Made by a program: the position numbers and the translations under genes | Source of the DNA: a virus | Length of the DNA stretch: 40,088 nt | Virus record (IMG/VR): IMGVR_UViG_3300033571_008662 | Span: 1 to 40,088 of that record | Strand: one strand, 5' to 3' | The notes under the pieces: generated by a model | Told to the model about the DNA's origin: nothing | Database searches by the model: none | Seen by the model: the letters and a program-made list of their open reading frames with translations, nothing else | Shown here: one piece after another, positions 1-8,067 of the stretch | Numbering within the stretch: the first letter of the stretch is position 1 | How the letters are laid out: each line of letters opens with the position of its first letter

Positions 1-1
1 A

Positions 2-823
2 AATTATCCGGATCAGTTCTATTTTGAAAGAGAGGATATTAATGATTTAAAATTTTTGTATGAATGTGACTATGTAATTAACACAGCCGCAGAAACTCAT
101 GTAGGAAATTCTATTGCTAATAGTAACGAGTTCGTACATTCAAACATAAATGGAGTACACAACTTATTAGAATTAATTAAGAACTACAGACAAGAGTCTT
201 CAAAGAAACCAATCTTTCTACACTTTAGTACAGATGAAGTCTATGGAGATATAGAAGATGGCGCCCATACAGAAAAAGATTTATTAAAACCTTCTAATCC
301 GTATTCTGCAACTAAAGCTGCTGCAGACATGCTTATATTAGCTTGGGCTAGAACATATAACCTCCCATATATTATAGTAAGACCTACTAACAATTATGGA
401 ATAGGACAATATGTAGAAAAATTAATTCCCAAAGCATGTAAGTTTTTAAATTTAGGAAAAAATATACCTCTACATAATAATGGTACTCCAATCAGAAACT
501 GGTTACATGCATCAGATACTGCAAGTGCGATTATAAAAATAATTGAATCTGAAGTAGAGAATGAAATATACAATATAGCAGGAGGCTTTGAGCAATCTAA
601 TTATGATACAATAAAAAAGTTAATAGAAGCTTACAACTCTAAAGAACAAAGTCATTTAAGTCTAGAAAATTATTTAGATTTATCATATCATAGAGCAGGT
701 CAGGATGTTAGATATGCTTTAGATGATTCTAAATTAAAAGCATTAGGTTGGGAACCACAAGCAGAGTTTGATAAAGAATTAAAAGGCATAGTAGATTATT
801 ACAAACATAAATTTATTTGGTAA
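2..823 (+). CDS. rmlB: dTDP-glucose 4,6-dehydratase, RmlB-like (5' partial)
   Basis: Extended short-chain dehydrogenase that would convert dTDP-glucose to dTDP-4-keto-6-deoxyglucose, the entry step to rhamnose and many other deoxysugars. The frame is open to the left edge, so the Rossmann glycine motif lies outside; 273 residues are visible. Seen here: an INTAAETHVGNSI stretch, the family signature FSTDEVYGD, the catalytic YSATK (YxxxK), the RPTNNYG motif and a C-terminal RNWLHASD segment equivalent to RDWLYVxD in RmlB. The TTG at 56 is internal, not the start. The stop overlaps the next ATG (TAATG), so it is translationally coupled to the methyltransferase. CDP-glucose 4,6-dehydratase is the alternative, but the NNYG signature favours RmlB. 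Confidence 0.88.
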   Translation, partial: NYPDQFYFEREDINDLKFLYECDYVINTAAETHVGNSIANSNEFVHSNINGVHNLLELIKNYRQESSKKPIFLHFSTDEVYGDIEDGAHTEKDLLKPSNPYSATKAAADMLILAWARTYNLPYIIVRPTNNYGIGQYVEKLIPKACKFLNLGKNIPLHNNGTPIRNWLHASDTASAIIKIIESEVENEIYNIAGGFEQSNYDTIKKLIEAYNSKEQSHLSLENYLDLSYHRAGQDVRYALDDSKLKALGWEPQAEFDKELKGIVDYYKHKFIW

Positions 824-1518
824 TGGGATTATTTAGAGTCACGCATACAAACTTTGAGGAAACATTCTCAACAGAACATTTTGATACCGCGCATACTAAT
901 GAATGGGAAGATGCAGGTAGACTTCAAGAATCTGCTTGGCAAGAAAGGTATGAGTATGAAGCTAAATTAGTTAGTGCAGTGATTCAAGAAAATCCGCACA
1001 TTAAAAACATATTAGAGATCGGTAGTGGTCCAGGAATATTGTCTCAGAAGATATTAGAGACACATCCAAACATAAACTATCATTTAGTAGATAAGCCATT
1101 TGCCAAGAAGTACTTTGATGAGAATAAGTTTAAAGGAACTTTTTTCGTTAAGGATCTTTCTAGTAGCTTTGACACGCACGAACTATTACCTAAGTACGAT
1201 TTAGTAATAGCAAATGACTTTATTGAGCACGTATTCAATCCTCACATCATTGTTAGCACCATACACAGATTAACAAATCCAGATTCAGTATTCTTTATTA
1301 GTAATCCTAATTGGAGAATGGCTCATCAATATGTCTACAGAGGTTTGTTTGACTTTGATAATTTCGTATATTTCCTATACACACACGCATTTCAATTAGA
1401 AGGATTTTATGGATCACAATTAAAGACCCCTGCTTATCCAAGAATTAGTAGTGAGAGTTTACTACCAGATGAGAACTTAACAGATTGGAATCACTATATG
1501 ATATTTAAACATAGATAA
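823..1518 (+). CDS. class I SAM-dependent methyltransferase
   Basis: A 231-residue protein with a clear glycine-rich SAM-binding motif I (ILEIGSGPGILSQ, around residues 65-77), a downstream acidic residue in HLVDKPF, and a motif IV-like segment YDLVIANDFIEHVF. This is the usual layout of a class I methyltransferase without a recognisable substrate domain. I chose ATG 823 over the in-frame TTG at 817 because the ATG overlaps the upstream TAA. Its place between RmlB and the transketolase pair suggests it methylates a sugar or sugar-linked product, which is inference. The stop overlaps the next start (TAATG at 1516-1520). Confidence 0.8.
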   Translation: MGLFRVTHTNFEETFSTEHFDTAHTNEWEDAGRLQESAWQERYEYEAKLVSAVIQENPHIKNILEIGSGPGILSQKILETHPNINYHLVDKPFAKKYFDENKFKGTFFVKDLSSSFDTHELLPKYDLVIANDFIEHVFNPHIIVSTIHRLTNPDSVFFISNPNWRMAHQYVYRGLFDFDNFVYFLYTHAFQLEGFYGSQLKTPAYPRISSESLLPDENLTDWNHYMIFKHR

Positions 1519-2141
1519 TGAAAGAGCTTAAAAAAAGATTAGTTGAAATAGCTTACAAGAATAAGTTAGGGCATTTAGGGAGTTACTTCTCCAGTTTACA
1601 GATTATTGATAACATATATTCTAAGATGGATAAAGACGATATTTTTATCCTATCATCAGGACATGCTGCATTAGCACTATATGTTGTATTGGAAAAATAC
1701 AAAGGAGTCGATGCTGAAATGTTATTTGCTAAACATGGTGGCCATCCTCACCGTGATGAAGAGAATCATATCTATTGTTCTACTGGTAGTTTAGGTTTGG
1801 GCATATGTATTGCATTAGGAAGAGCAGTAGCGAAACCAAATAGAAAAGTATGGGTATTAATAAGTGATGGTGAATCTGCTGAAGGAAGTATATGGGAATC
1901 TTTGAAAACTATAGTAGAGCAGAATATAACAAATATAGAAGTGCATGTTAATGTAAATGGATACGCTGCTTATATGGAAGTTGATTCGATATACCTAGAA
2001 CAAAGATTAAAAGCATTCCTTCCCACTATAAACATTGTACATACAACCGTTGAACATTTTCCATTCTTGAAAGGATTGAATGCTCACTACCATGTAATGA
2101 CAGAAGAAAACTATAATGAAGCTTTAAATATACTTAAATGA
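1518..2141 (+). CDS. transketolase-like protein, N-terminal (ThDP diphosphate-binding) subunit
   Basis: 207 residues matching the N-terminal domain of transketolases. KLGHLGSYFSSLQ corresponds to the family's SGHPGxxxS region, a GHAALALY segment follows, and SDGESAEGSIWES is the GDG-type motif that begins the thiamine-diphosphate/Mg site, with an Asn-containing NVNGYAAY segment in place of the motif's closing Asn. The pyrimidine-binding domain is supplied by the next gene, whose start overlaps this stop (ATGA at 2138-2141). Such split transketolases transfer a two-carbon ketol unit. In this cluster a nucleotide-sugar or branched-sugar substrate is plausible but not shown. The first GDG glycine appears as Ser, an oddity worth noting. 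Confidence 0.8.
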   Translation: MKELKKRLVEIAYKNKLGHLGSYFSSLQIIDNIYSKMDKDDIFILSSGHAALALYVVLEKYKGVDAEMLFAKHGGHPHRDEENHIYCSTGSLGLGICIALGRAVAKPNRKVWVLISDGESAEGSIWESLKTIVEQNITNIEVHVNVNGYAAYMEVDSIYLEQRLKAFLPTINIVHTTVEHFPFLKGLNAHYHVMTEENYNEALNILK

Positions 2142-2614
2142 GAAGAGACTTTGCACAATTGCTATTCAATGAAATGGCAAATAATAAAGACATCTACCTT
2201 ATAACAGGAGACCTTGGTTATGGTCTATGGGATCAAGTTAGAGATACATATCCAGATAGATTCTATAACGTGGGATCTTCTGAGATGGCGATGTTAGGAA
2301 TGGGAATAGGTCTTGCTATGGAAGATAAGATACCTTTTGTATATTCTATAACTCCGTTTGCTATATATAGACCATTTGAAATGATTCGTAACTATTTAGA
2401 TCATGAGAATATCTGTGTTAATGTTATTGGTGGAGGAAGAGATCGCGACTACGGATATTTAGGATTTTCCCACTGGTCAGAAGATGATGTTAAAATCATG
2501 TCAAACTTTGATAATATCAAGACGTTTAAGCCTGTTGATCAAGATGAATTAGTGAATGCAATCAACTATAGTTTAACAAAACAATCTGCAGCTTACATTA
2601 ATTTAAAGAGATGA
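2138..2614 (+). CDS. transketolase-like protein, central (pyrimidine-binding) subunit
   Basis: 158 residues resembling the pyrimidine-binding domain of transketolase/DXPS enzymes. ITGDLGYGLW precedes FYNVGSSEMAMLGMGIGLAM, where the Glu in SSEMAM matches the conserved catalytic Glu that activates the ThDP aminopyrimidine ring (GIAEQNM in the family). PFAIYRPFEMIRN follows. It is shorter than usual and lacks the C-terminal transketolase domain (about 120 residues), as in some split forms. It should form a heteromer with the preceding subunit, to which it is coupled by a 4-bp overlap, and it overlaps the next gene in the same way. Confidence 0.8.
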   Translation: MRRDFAQLLFNEMANNKDIYLITGDLGYGLWDQVRDTYPDRFYNVGSSEMAMLGMGIGLAMEDKIPFVYSITPFAIYRPFEMIRNYLDHENICVNVIGGGRDRDYGYLGFSHWSEDDVKIMSNFDNIKTFKPVDQDELVNAINYSLTKQSAAYINLKR

Positions 2615-3405
2615 AGATATTAATTACAGGATCTAATGGAGTGATCGGAAAGTTCTTAACAAAGAAACTTAAAGATCATGATGTGTTTACTCCTAAAAGT
2701 TCTGCCGTTGATTTTAGTAACAAGGAGCAAGTAGATTACTTTTTTAAACACAATAATAATTTTGATTTAATAATTCATTGTGCAGTAAAGGGAGGCAGCA
2801 GACTTGCAAAAGATGACTGGGGTGCTATGGATACTAATATTAAAATGTATCTTAATCTACTTGATCATAGAGATAAGTATGGTAGATTTATAACCTTCGG
2901 ATCTGGTGCTGAAATTTATATGTCAAATGAACCTTATGGACTTAGTAAAAAAGCCATAACAAAATCCATGTCTGATAAAGACAACTTTTATAACATTAGG
3001 ATATATGGTTTGTTTGGAGACGGAGAACTAGAAACTAGATTCATAAGAGCAAGTCTTCAAAATTATATTAATAAGCAACCAATACAAATTAATGAAAACA
3101 AAATCATGGACTTCTTCTATATGGAAGACCTATGGACTTTGGTTAAGTACTACATTAATAATCCTAATCCACCCAAAGAAATAGATTGTTGTTACGGTGA
3201 ATATAAAAAAACTCTTAGAGGAATAGCTAATACAATTAACAGTTTAGGAGATTATGAAGTTGAAGTAGTGGCTCCTCCTCATATGTTTATGCCAACAAAA
3301 GAATATTTCGGTGATTCAACAATCTTAGAAAACTTGGAATTAAAATTAATAGGATTTGAACAAGCATTAAAATTAGAATATGAAAAATATAAGCTTTATA
3401 ATTAA
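2611..3405 (+). CDS. NAD(P)-dependent epimerase/dehydratase or reductase (extended SDR)
   Basis: 264 residues with the N-terminal dinucleotide motif GSNGVIGKF (GxxGxxG, residues 7-15) and the catalytic-type YGLSKK (YxxxK). A TFGSGAEIY segment supplies the usual Ser upstream. This is the fold of GDP-fucose synthase, RmlD and C4-epimerases; I cannot assign the substrate. Its position after RmlB, a methyltransferase and a transketolase pair suggests it reduces or epimerises the keto-sugar they make. The following gene starts 26 bp inside its 3' end. Confidence 0.8.
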   Translation: MKILITGSNGVIGKFLTKKLKDHDVFTPKSSAVDFSNKEQVDYFFKHNNNFDLIIHCAVKGGSRLAKDDWGAMDTNIKMYLNLLDHRDKYGRFITFGSGAEIYMSNEPYGLSKKAITKSMSDKDNFYNIRIYGLFGDGELETRFIRASLQNYINKQPIQINENKIMDFFYMEDLWTLVKYYINNPNPPKEIDCCYGEYKKTLRGIANTINSLGDYEVEVVAPPHMFMPTKEYFGDSTILENLELKLIGFEQALKLEYEKYKLYN

Positions 3406-4666
3406 TACATCTGTAAATACTAGAGATCATATAGAACTCTTAATGAAGTCTCTTCGTGATAACCTAGATGAAAAGGAGCATGAGATACTTGTCTTTATAG
3501 ATTCAGACAATGAAGATGTTTATGGGTATTTAAAGAATCTTAAGAAAGACTTCTTTGATCTTAAAATAATAACTCATAAACTTAATCCTTGTATAGGTTA
3601 TGCTAGAAATAATAATCTACTAGTTGAATTAGCTAAACACGATATCGTAAGCTATCTACAATCAGACATGGTAATTGGACCTCATTATGATACTAACGTA
3701 TTATCTTATTTAGAAGAGAATTGCATCTTATCAGCAACTAGAGTAGAACCACCACTACATGGATATTCAGATTACACTATAACACAAGACTTTGGAACAG
3801 ATCCAACTGTATTTGATATGGAAAGATGGAACAAGTATTCAGAGTCTATAAAATCAAATAGATCTGCAGAATACTTCTTTGCTCCAATAACATTTTATAA
3901 AAAAGTATGGCAAAGTATTGGAGGCTATGACACTAGGTTCAGAAGATCTAGAGAAGACTCTGATTTAGTTCAAAGATGCATACATGCTGGCATTAAGTTA
4001 TTACAAACATGGGAAGCAAATGTTTACCATTTTACTTGTGTAAGTTCTAGAGGAAAGAATTGGTTTGATCCTAATAGTCAGGAAGCTAAAAAGAGAGTGG
4101 AACTTCAGAAGATAGCAGATGGTATTGAACTCAGAAGGTTCATTAAGAAGTGGGGCAACTTTAATCACGGACAAGTTAAGCTCAACAAGTTAGATATTGA
4201 TCTTGTTATAAAGAGCGACATGAAGATTAGTCCAATGTTTCTAGTGCAAATAGAACCGTTCTTTTCCAGAGTCTGGCTTCAAACAAAAGAAGATAAAAAG
4301 CTTGTTGTAGATCTATATTCTACAGAGCATGATGTTGCCAATGAGCTTCTAAAATTCTCTAAGGAAGACTGGGAAGTGTCTAAAAAATTCTTTAGTATAA
4401 CAGACTATAATCAAGTCTATCAAATAGGAGAACCGCAGAATTATAATATAAAAATAGATCTGAACTTTAGTTCTATAGTAGATCCAGGTAAAGATTTATT
4501 CCTATCTAACCTGACGCGCTTGGGCGACATTATAGAGCCTTCTGAACCAGGAATATATGAACTAGGTGCAGCAAGAATTAATGTCCTGAATGTAGTCAGC
4601 CTAGCTCAGGATCAAGTTGTAGTTCAAAACCCACCATTCGATATGAATCTACTCACTATAGAGTAA
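3380..4666 (+). CDS. family 2 glycosyltransferase with C-terminal extension
   Basis: 428 residues. The first 230 or so form a GT-A fold: SFIINTSVNTRDHIELLMKSL near the start, a nucleotide-binding FIDSDN segment, ARNNNLL, and QSDMVIGP as the DxD-like metal/nucleotide motif, then a GGYDTRFRRSREDSDL segment typical of GT2 acceptor sites. The last 170 residues are a separate domain I do not recognise. It closes the left sugar operon and overlaps the SDR gene by 26 bp, so it probably transfers the sugar made upstream. The acceptor is unknown. Confidence 0.78.
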   Translation: MKNISFIINTSVNTRDHIELLMKSLRDNLDEKEHEILVFIDSDNEDVYGYLKNLKKDFFDLKIITHKLNPCIGYARNNNLLVELAKHDIVSYLQSDMVIGPHYDTNVLSYLEENCILSATRVEPPLHGYSDYTITQDFGTDPTVFDMERWNKYSESIKSNRSAEYFFAPITFYKKVWQSIGGYDTRFRRSREDSDLVQRCIHAGIKLLQTWEANVYHFTCVSSRGKNWFDPNSQEAKKRVELQKIADGIELRRFIKKWGNFNHGQVKLNKLDIDLVIKSDMKISPMFLVQIEPFFSRVWLQTKEDKKLVVDLYSTEHDVANELLKFSKEDWEVSKKFFSITDYNQVYQIGEPQNYNIKIDLNFSSIVDPGKDLFLSNLTRLGDIIEPSEPGIYELGAARINVLNVVSLAQDQVVVQNPPFDMNLLTIE

Positions 4667-4678
4667 CATACTTTTACT

Positions 4679-4687
4679 AATATTTAT
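4679..4687 (+). promoter_or_regulatory. late-type promoter motif AATATTTAT
   Basis: AATATTTAT lies 10 bp before ATG 4698. The same ATATTTAT core stands close upstream of at least six other starts in this window (9645, 15521, 17566, 24906, and minus strand 26473 and 26799), several of them virion-like genes. Confidence 0.5.
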
Positions 4688-4697
4688 ATTAAAAACC

Positions 4698-5012
4698 ATG
4701 GCTCAAGCTATTAATCCACTATATACTATTACAATAGAAGGAAAGAAGTATCAACTTCAATTCGATGTAAACGAAAACCCTACAAAGAAGGGAGTTAAAA
4801 TGCAGTTCATTCTTGATCAAGAGTTCGAAGATCCTAGAGACAAACAAGCATTAGCTACTAAAATAAGTGTAGCACTACAAAAAAGATTCGGAGATGCTGG
4901 TATCATGGTTGACTACGACGATAGAAATCCATACAAAAATGTTATAGGATTTATTGTTCCACTTGCATCAATATCAAATATGCTCGTGAAGATCCTTAAG
5001 GGAAGCGCATAA
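4698..5012 (+). CDS. small phage protein of unknown function
   Basis: 104 residues, unrecognised. The N-terminal half is beta-rich (LYTITIEGKKYQLQFDV) and the C-terminal half amphipathic, with a PLASISNMLVKILKG tail. It follows its own AATATTTAT motif after the sugar operon, so it probably starts a new transcription unit with the next three genes. A compact virion or virion-assembly protein is possible but unsupported by any motif. Confidence 0.65.
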   Translation: MAQAINPLYTITIEGKKYQLQFDVNENPTKKGVKMQFILDQEFEDPRDKQALATKISVALQKRFGDAGIMVDYDDRNPYKNVIGFIVPLASISNMLVKILKGSA

Positions 5013-5033
5013 TAAAATTTAAAATAGAGGGTT

Positions 5034-5381
5034 ATGAGAAAGACGGCAAGGGCAATATTCAATAGTCCAGAATTACTTACAGCTAGTGAGGTATCAAAAT
5101 CAGAGATACTAAAAGATCTTTTAAAAAAACATCTTCCGACTGCTATTGAAGATGCTTTAGTTCAAAGCAAGATTTATGCAGCTTTGTTTGAGATCAATGA
5201 TTCAAACAATTACATTGAGATCCATAAAAATAATTGGATACAAGCACTAGAGACTTGCCTTGTTTGGTATGTAGATGACGAAGACTATGAAATGTGTAAT
5301 CACATAAAGAATCTAATCCATTCCATTCATGATAAATTAAAATCTAAATTATCATTAAACAAAAAGAAAACAAATGGATAA
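5034..5381 (+). CDS. small alpha-helical phage protein of unknown function
   Basis: 115 residues, predicted mostly helical, rich in Lys, Asp and Asn, with a KDLLKKHLPTAIEDAL helix and a YVDDEDYEMCNHI acidic stretch. No family recognised. The start is preceded by GAGGGTTATG, the GTTATG start context used across the window plus a rare GAGG. It overlaps the next gene by 8 bp. Confidence 0.65.
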   Translation: MRKTARAIFNSPELLTASEVSKSEILKDLLKKHLPTAIEDALVQSKIYAALFEINDSNNYIEIHKNNWIQALETCLVWYVDDEDYEMCNHIKNLIHSIHDKLKSKLSLNKKKTNG

Positions 5382-5781
5382 AGATTTCAAGCAGATACAG
5401 TTGGGAGTAGACTCTATGTTAGGAACTAAAACTCTAATAAGAAGAAAAAAGAAATCCAATTCAGATAAGAAGAGAGAGCTATTTTTTAGTTTGATTAACA
5501 ATGTAGACGAACTTACTGTTAGACAAAATATATTGTACGCAGATTTGAATTTAGACTTTGCTAATTATGATGAAAAGTTCTTTACAGTAATAGACGCTCT
5601 ACTATATATGCATTTTGGTAAACAGTGTATGGAAGTTATTTCATTTTATCTATATGAAAGAATGAATTCTGATGGTACATTAAATGCTATCATGACTGAT
5701 GATGATAAAGAGATCTTCTTAAATAGTCCATACGATTTGTGGAATTTATTGTGCCAAATAAATCCTAAGTTAAATGACTAA
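5374..5781 (+). CDS. phage protein of unknown function
   Basis: 135 residues with a basic patch (LIRRKKKSNSDKKRE) near the N-terminus followed by helical segments. The basic patch could contact nucleic acid or a protein partner. It is overlapped at both ends by neighbours of the same unit (8 bp each), so it is co-translated with the 115-residue protein and the HTH/zinc protein. No family recognised. Confidence 0.65.
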   Translation: MDKDFKQIQLGVDSMLGTKTLIRRKKKSNSDKKRELFFSLINNVDELTVRQNILYADLNLDFANYDEKFFTVIDALLYMHFGKQCMEVISFYLYERMNSDGTLNAIMTDDDKEIFLNSPYDLWNLLCQINPKLND

Positions 5782-6532
5782 GAAGACTCCGTTTTTTACA
5801 AAAGATAACATGGCCAAAGATAAAAGGCCTGAAAGTTGGTGGCATAGAGGACTACAATTAACAGAAGCTCAATTAAGAGAGGCAATGGCTAATACTCGTA
5901 GTAATAAAGAAGCTGCGAGATGGTTAGGTATTACAGATATCACATACAAAAAGTATTCTAAAAATACTTTTGACGAAGCGTCAGGAAAAAGTCTATTCGA
6001 ACTTCACAAAAACCAGTCTGGAAAAGGAATGCCTAAAAACTGGGCAGGCGGTATTTGGAAAAAAGATTTAGATGAAATGCTAGTCGAGAATCAACCTATC
6101 AATTCTAAAAAAATAGTAAGGCTTAAAGAAGCTTTAATGAAAGATGGAAGACTTGGATATCAGTGTTCTGCTTGTAAATTTGCTGAGAAAAGATTAACCG
6201 ATTTAAAAGTTCCACTACTTCTTAATTTTAAGAACTCAAAGAAAAGCGATTGGAGAATAGAGAACTTACAATGGCTTTGCTATAACTGCTATTTTTTATT
6301 TGTAGAAGATCCTTTTGCTAACAGGATGATACAGAGAGTAGAATCTAATCCTATAGAAACTCCAGAAATAAAAGAGGATGTACAAGAATTCTATCAACTT
6401 GATGATTTTTATTATGATCATCTAAAAAACTTAGGTCTCGAAGGATCCGGGGACATTTTATTTAAAAACCACAATCCTTTAGATGATAAAGAACCTGATG
6501 ACGGAGATGAATTTATTGACATCCGTAAATAA
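5774..6532 (+). CDS. HTH plus degenerate HNH (treble-clef zinc) DNA-binding protein
   Basis: 252 residues. A helix-turn-helix around residues 30-65 (LREAMANTRSNKEAARWLGI, then TYKKYSK) resembles factor-for-inversion-type HTHs. A four-cysteine zinc module follows: C131/C134 in YQCSACKF and C169/C172 in LQWLCYNCYF. The IENLQWLCYNC segment is the zinc end of an HNH nuclease, but the DH of the catalytic strand reads NF (LLLNFKNS) and the final CH reads CY, so nuclease activity is doubtful. It more likely binds DNA as a regulator. The C-terminus is very acidic. Last gene of its unit. Confidence 0.68.
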   Translation: MTKKTPFFTKDNMAKDKRPESWWHRGLQLTEAQLREAMANTRSNKEAARWLGITDITYKKYSKNTFDEASGKSLFELHKNQSGKGMPKNWAGGIWKKDLDEMLVENQPINSKKIVRLKEALMKDGRLGYQCSACKFAEKRLTDLKVPLLLNFKNSKKSDWRIENLQWLCYNCYFLFVEDPFANRMIQRVESNPIETPEIKEDVQEFYQLDDFYYDHLKNLGLEGSGDILFKNHNPLDDKEPDDGDEFIDIRK

Positions 6533-6609
6533 GTGATTGATTTTCAACCATTTATAACTAATTGATTTTCAATAGATTGCATAACTGATTGATTTTCAAT
6601 CAACAATTT
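6533..6609 (+). repeat. three tandem ~25-27 bp repeats with palindromic core (copy A)
   Basis: Three imperfect direct repeats, each containing TGATTGATTTTCAA or a close variant (the middle copy starts TAATTGA), joined by a TATAAC or CATAAC linker. The core TGATTGA..TCAATCA is an inverted repeat. The array ends about 20 bp before the T-tract of promoter A. Similar arrays precede the promoters at 10561 and 21339, and one copy precedes 19602. Likely operator sites. Confidence 0.75.
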
Positions 6610-6629
6610 TCATAAAACACTAAAAAATA

Positions 6630-6661
6630 TTTTTTTATGTCACTGGATTGTTGTAGATTTA
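6630..6661 (+). promoter_or_regulatory. composite promoter A
   Basis: T-tract TTTTTTTATG, then TCACTGGATTG, then TAGATTTA (6654-6661), which resembles the Bacteroidetes -7 element TAnnTTTG. Spacing from the first T to the TA is 24 bp, as in the three sister copies. It drives the gene starting at 6685. Confidence 0.7.
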
Positions 6662-6684
6662 CATATATCAATCAAACAACAGTT

Positions 6685-7032
6685 ATGAATATCAAGATCA
6701 AAGTCACCAACTCCTTTACCAACGAAGTAGAAATCGACAGTCAAATCGAAGTTACTAGCGATTGGAAAACAGTACAAAACAATCATAGCATTTTTAGAGG
6801 CGCATTCCCTAACTGTCAAGTCAATTTCTTTATTGATGATAATAATTTCATCTATAGCCCAGCGCTTAATATGGAACGCGATGAACAGGAGTGCGATAAA
6901 GGTCGTATGACTTGGAATGCATACATAAATAAGTGGTACAAAGAATGTCCCGCTATGTGTAATGAGGAAGAAGAGATCATCGAGAGATATAAAGCCGAAG
7001 ACTTCGCATCACGTGACGCCATTTGCCAATAA
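6685..7032 (+). CDS. hypothetical protein
   Basis: 115 residues, unrecognised. An in-frame upstream ATG at 6637 exists, but its 16 extra codons are promoter sequence that recurs almost unchanged at 10570, so I place the start at ATG 6685 in the CAGTTATG context. The protein has a beta-rich N-terminus (IKIKVTNSFTNEVEI) and an acidic C-terminus. First gene of a long series of small accessory genes under promoter A. Confidence 0.65.
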   Translation: MNIKIKVTNSFTNEVEIDSQIEVTSDWKTVQNNHSIFRGAFPNCQVNFFIDDNNFIYSPALNMERDEQECDKGRMTWNAYINKWYKECPAMCNEEEEIIERYKAEDFASRDAICQ

Positions 7033-7057
7033 TTAATTAACACTAAAAATAAAAGTT

Positions 7058-7423
7058 ATGACAAATCAAGAAGCAAAAGCATTAGCAACAGAGATCGTAG
7101 GCGACGGTAAAACGCCAAACATGTTTTTTGTAACCTCTAGTCCTTACTACAATGAAGTGGATGAGTTCGGAGATCGAGAGTCACAATTGTTAGATGGGTT
7201 CGATAACAATAGTAGCTCAGAGACTCGAGTTTTTGATACCTATGAAGAAGCGGAAGCTTATTACAATGGCGTAGACTTAGACATATATGATGGAGTCGGC
7301 TCTGTTATGATCGAAGATCGTTTAACAGGAACAATAACAGAAAAGTCTTTAGAGAAGATCATTAAAGTGGACTACATACTAACAGAACACAGCGATGCTA
7401 AATTATTTGGTTACAAAAAATAA
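7058..7423 (+). CDS. hypothetical acidic protein
   Basis: 121 residues, strongly acidic (EVDEFGDRES, YDGVGS), no recognised domain. The start has the AAAATAAAAGTTATG context shared by many genes here. It is separated from its upstream neighbour by 25 bp and followed at once by the small membrane protein at 7429. Low charge balance and small size are compatible with a host-takeover protein, but nothing shows that directly. Confidence 0.65.
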   Translation: MTNQEAKALATEIVGDGKTPNMFFVTSSPYYNEVDEFGDRESQLLDGFDNNSSSETRVFDTYEEAEAYYNGVDLDIYDGVGSVMIEDRLTGTITEKSLEKIIKVDYILTEHSDAKLFGYKK

Positions 7424-7428
7424 AAGTT

Positions 7429-7542
7429 ATGAAGACGTTTAAAGAATGGAAAAAAGATCAAACAGAGTCAGAAGTTTCAGATTCTGTAGTAGTATTAATC
7501 TTATTAGTAATAATGTTTGCAGTAGGTGCTATTGCAGCATAA
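7429..7542 (+). CDS. 37-residue single-pass membrane protein
   Basis: A charged N-terminus (MKTFKEWKKDQTESEVSD) is followed by one hydrophobic helix (VVVLILLVIMFAVGAIAA) that runs to the C-terminus. The start uses the shared AAAAGTTATG context, and TAA is followed directly by the next leader, which supports it as a real gene despite its size. Function unknown. Confidence 0.6.
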   Translation: MKTFKEWKKDQTESEVSDSVVVLILLVIMFAVGAIAA

Positions 7543-7554
7543 AAAATAAAAGTT

Positions 7555-7629
7555 ATGCAAGCCACAATAATTCCGATCATAGTATACACTAACTTTCCTA
7601 AAGACATTCAAACAGTTCACTTAAATTAA
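7555..7629 (+). CDS. 24-residue putative micropeptide
   Basis: A very short frame (MQATIIPIIVYTNFPKDIQ to a TAA stop) preceded by AAAAAATAAAAGTTATG, the same leader as the flanking genes. The leader is the main argument that it is translated. No function can be proposed, and it could instead be a decayed gene start. Confidence 0.4.
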   Translation: MQATIIPIIVYTNFPKDIQTVHLN

Positions 7630-7638
7630 AAATCAATT

Positions 7639-7782
7639 ATGAAAAAAATACTAAAACTTTTACTAATCTCAGTTCTATTTAGCAGTTGCTACACATCAGT
7701 ATCTACTGTAGGAAATTGTAAGTATTATTATAGAAGGCCTATAGGTAGTTTAAATAAGGCGCATTCCCCTATAGGATTTTAA
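7639..7782 (+). CDS. 47-residue putative lipoprotein
   Basis: Begins MKKILKLLLISVLFSSC: two lysines, a hydrophobic stretch and a lipobox (LFSSC) with the modifiable Cys at residue 17, so the mature lipopeptide would be about 31 residues. The mature part is basic and contains one more Cys. Small phage lipoproteins often block superinfection by binding a receptor (Llp of T5, Cor of related phages are the known examples), which is a reasonable hypothesis here. Start context AATTATG. Confidence 0.6.
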   Translation: MKKILKLLLISVLFSSCYTSVSTVGNCKYYYRRPIGSLNKAHSPIGF

Positions 7783-7807
7783 AACAATAAACTAAAAAAT
7801 AAAGGTT

Positions 7808-8065
7808 ATGACAACAATTCAATGGTTCGAGCCACAAGCTTACAAGACTCTTAGTAATTCTCACGGTATGGAAATCATGATCAATAATACTGGAGACGAG
7901 GTATCTTATAAGACTTATACTATTTACAGCGAGGATGGATATAATACAGAAGTACATACTTCAGAAATATTATATGATCAAGAAGGAGATTCGTACTTCA
8001 GAGAATGGCATTTAAACAATTCTTCAACAGTTCACTATCTAAATGAATTCATGAAAATAAAATAA
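7808..8065 (+). CDS. hypothetical protein
   Basis: 85 residues, unrecognised, aromatic-rich and beta-prone (YKTYTIYSEDGYNTEVHTS). The start has the AAATAAAGGTTATG leader. Only 2 bp separate its stop from the next start, so they are one unit. Confidence 0.6.
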   Translation: MTTIQWFEPQAYKTLSNSHGMEIMINNTGDEVSYKTYTIYSEDGYNTEVHTSEILYDQEGDSYFREWHLNNSSTVHYLNEFMKIK

Positions 8066-8067
8066 TT

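Noticed and set aside
6533-6609. Repeats as a rho-independent terminator
   Set aside because: The palindromes are AT-rich and short, and the T-tract lies 20 bp away as part of the promoter.
6637-6684. Upstream in-frame ATG giving a 16-codon extension (starts MSLDCCRF)
   Set aside because: The same extension appears at 10570 because both are duplicated promoter DNA; the true starts are 6685 and 10618.
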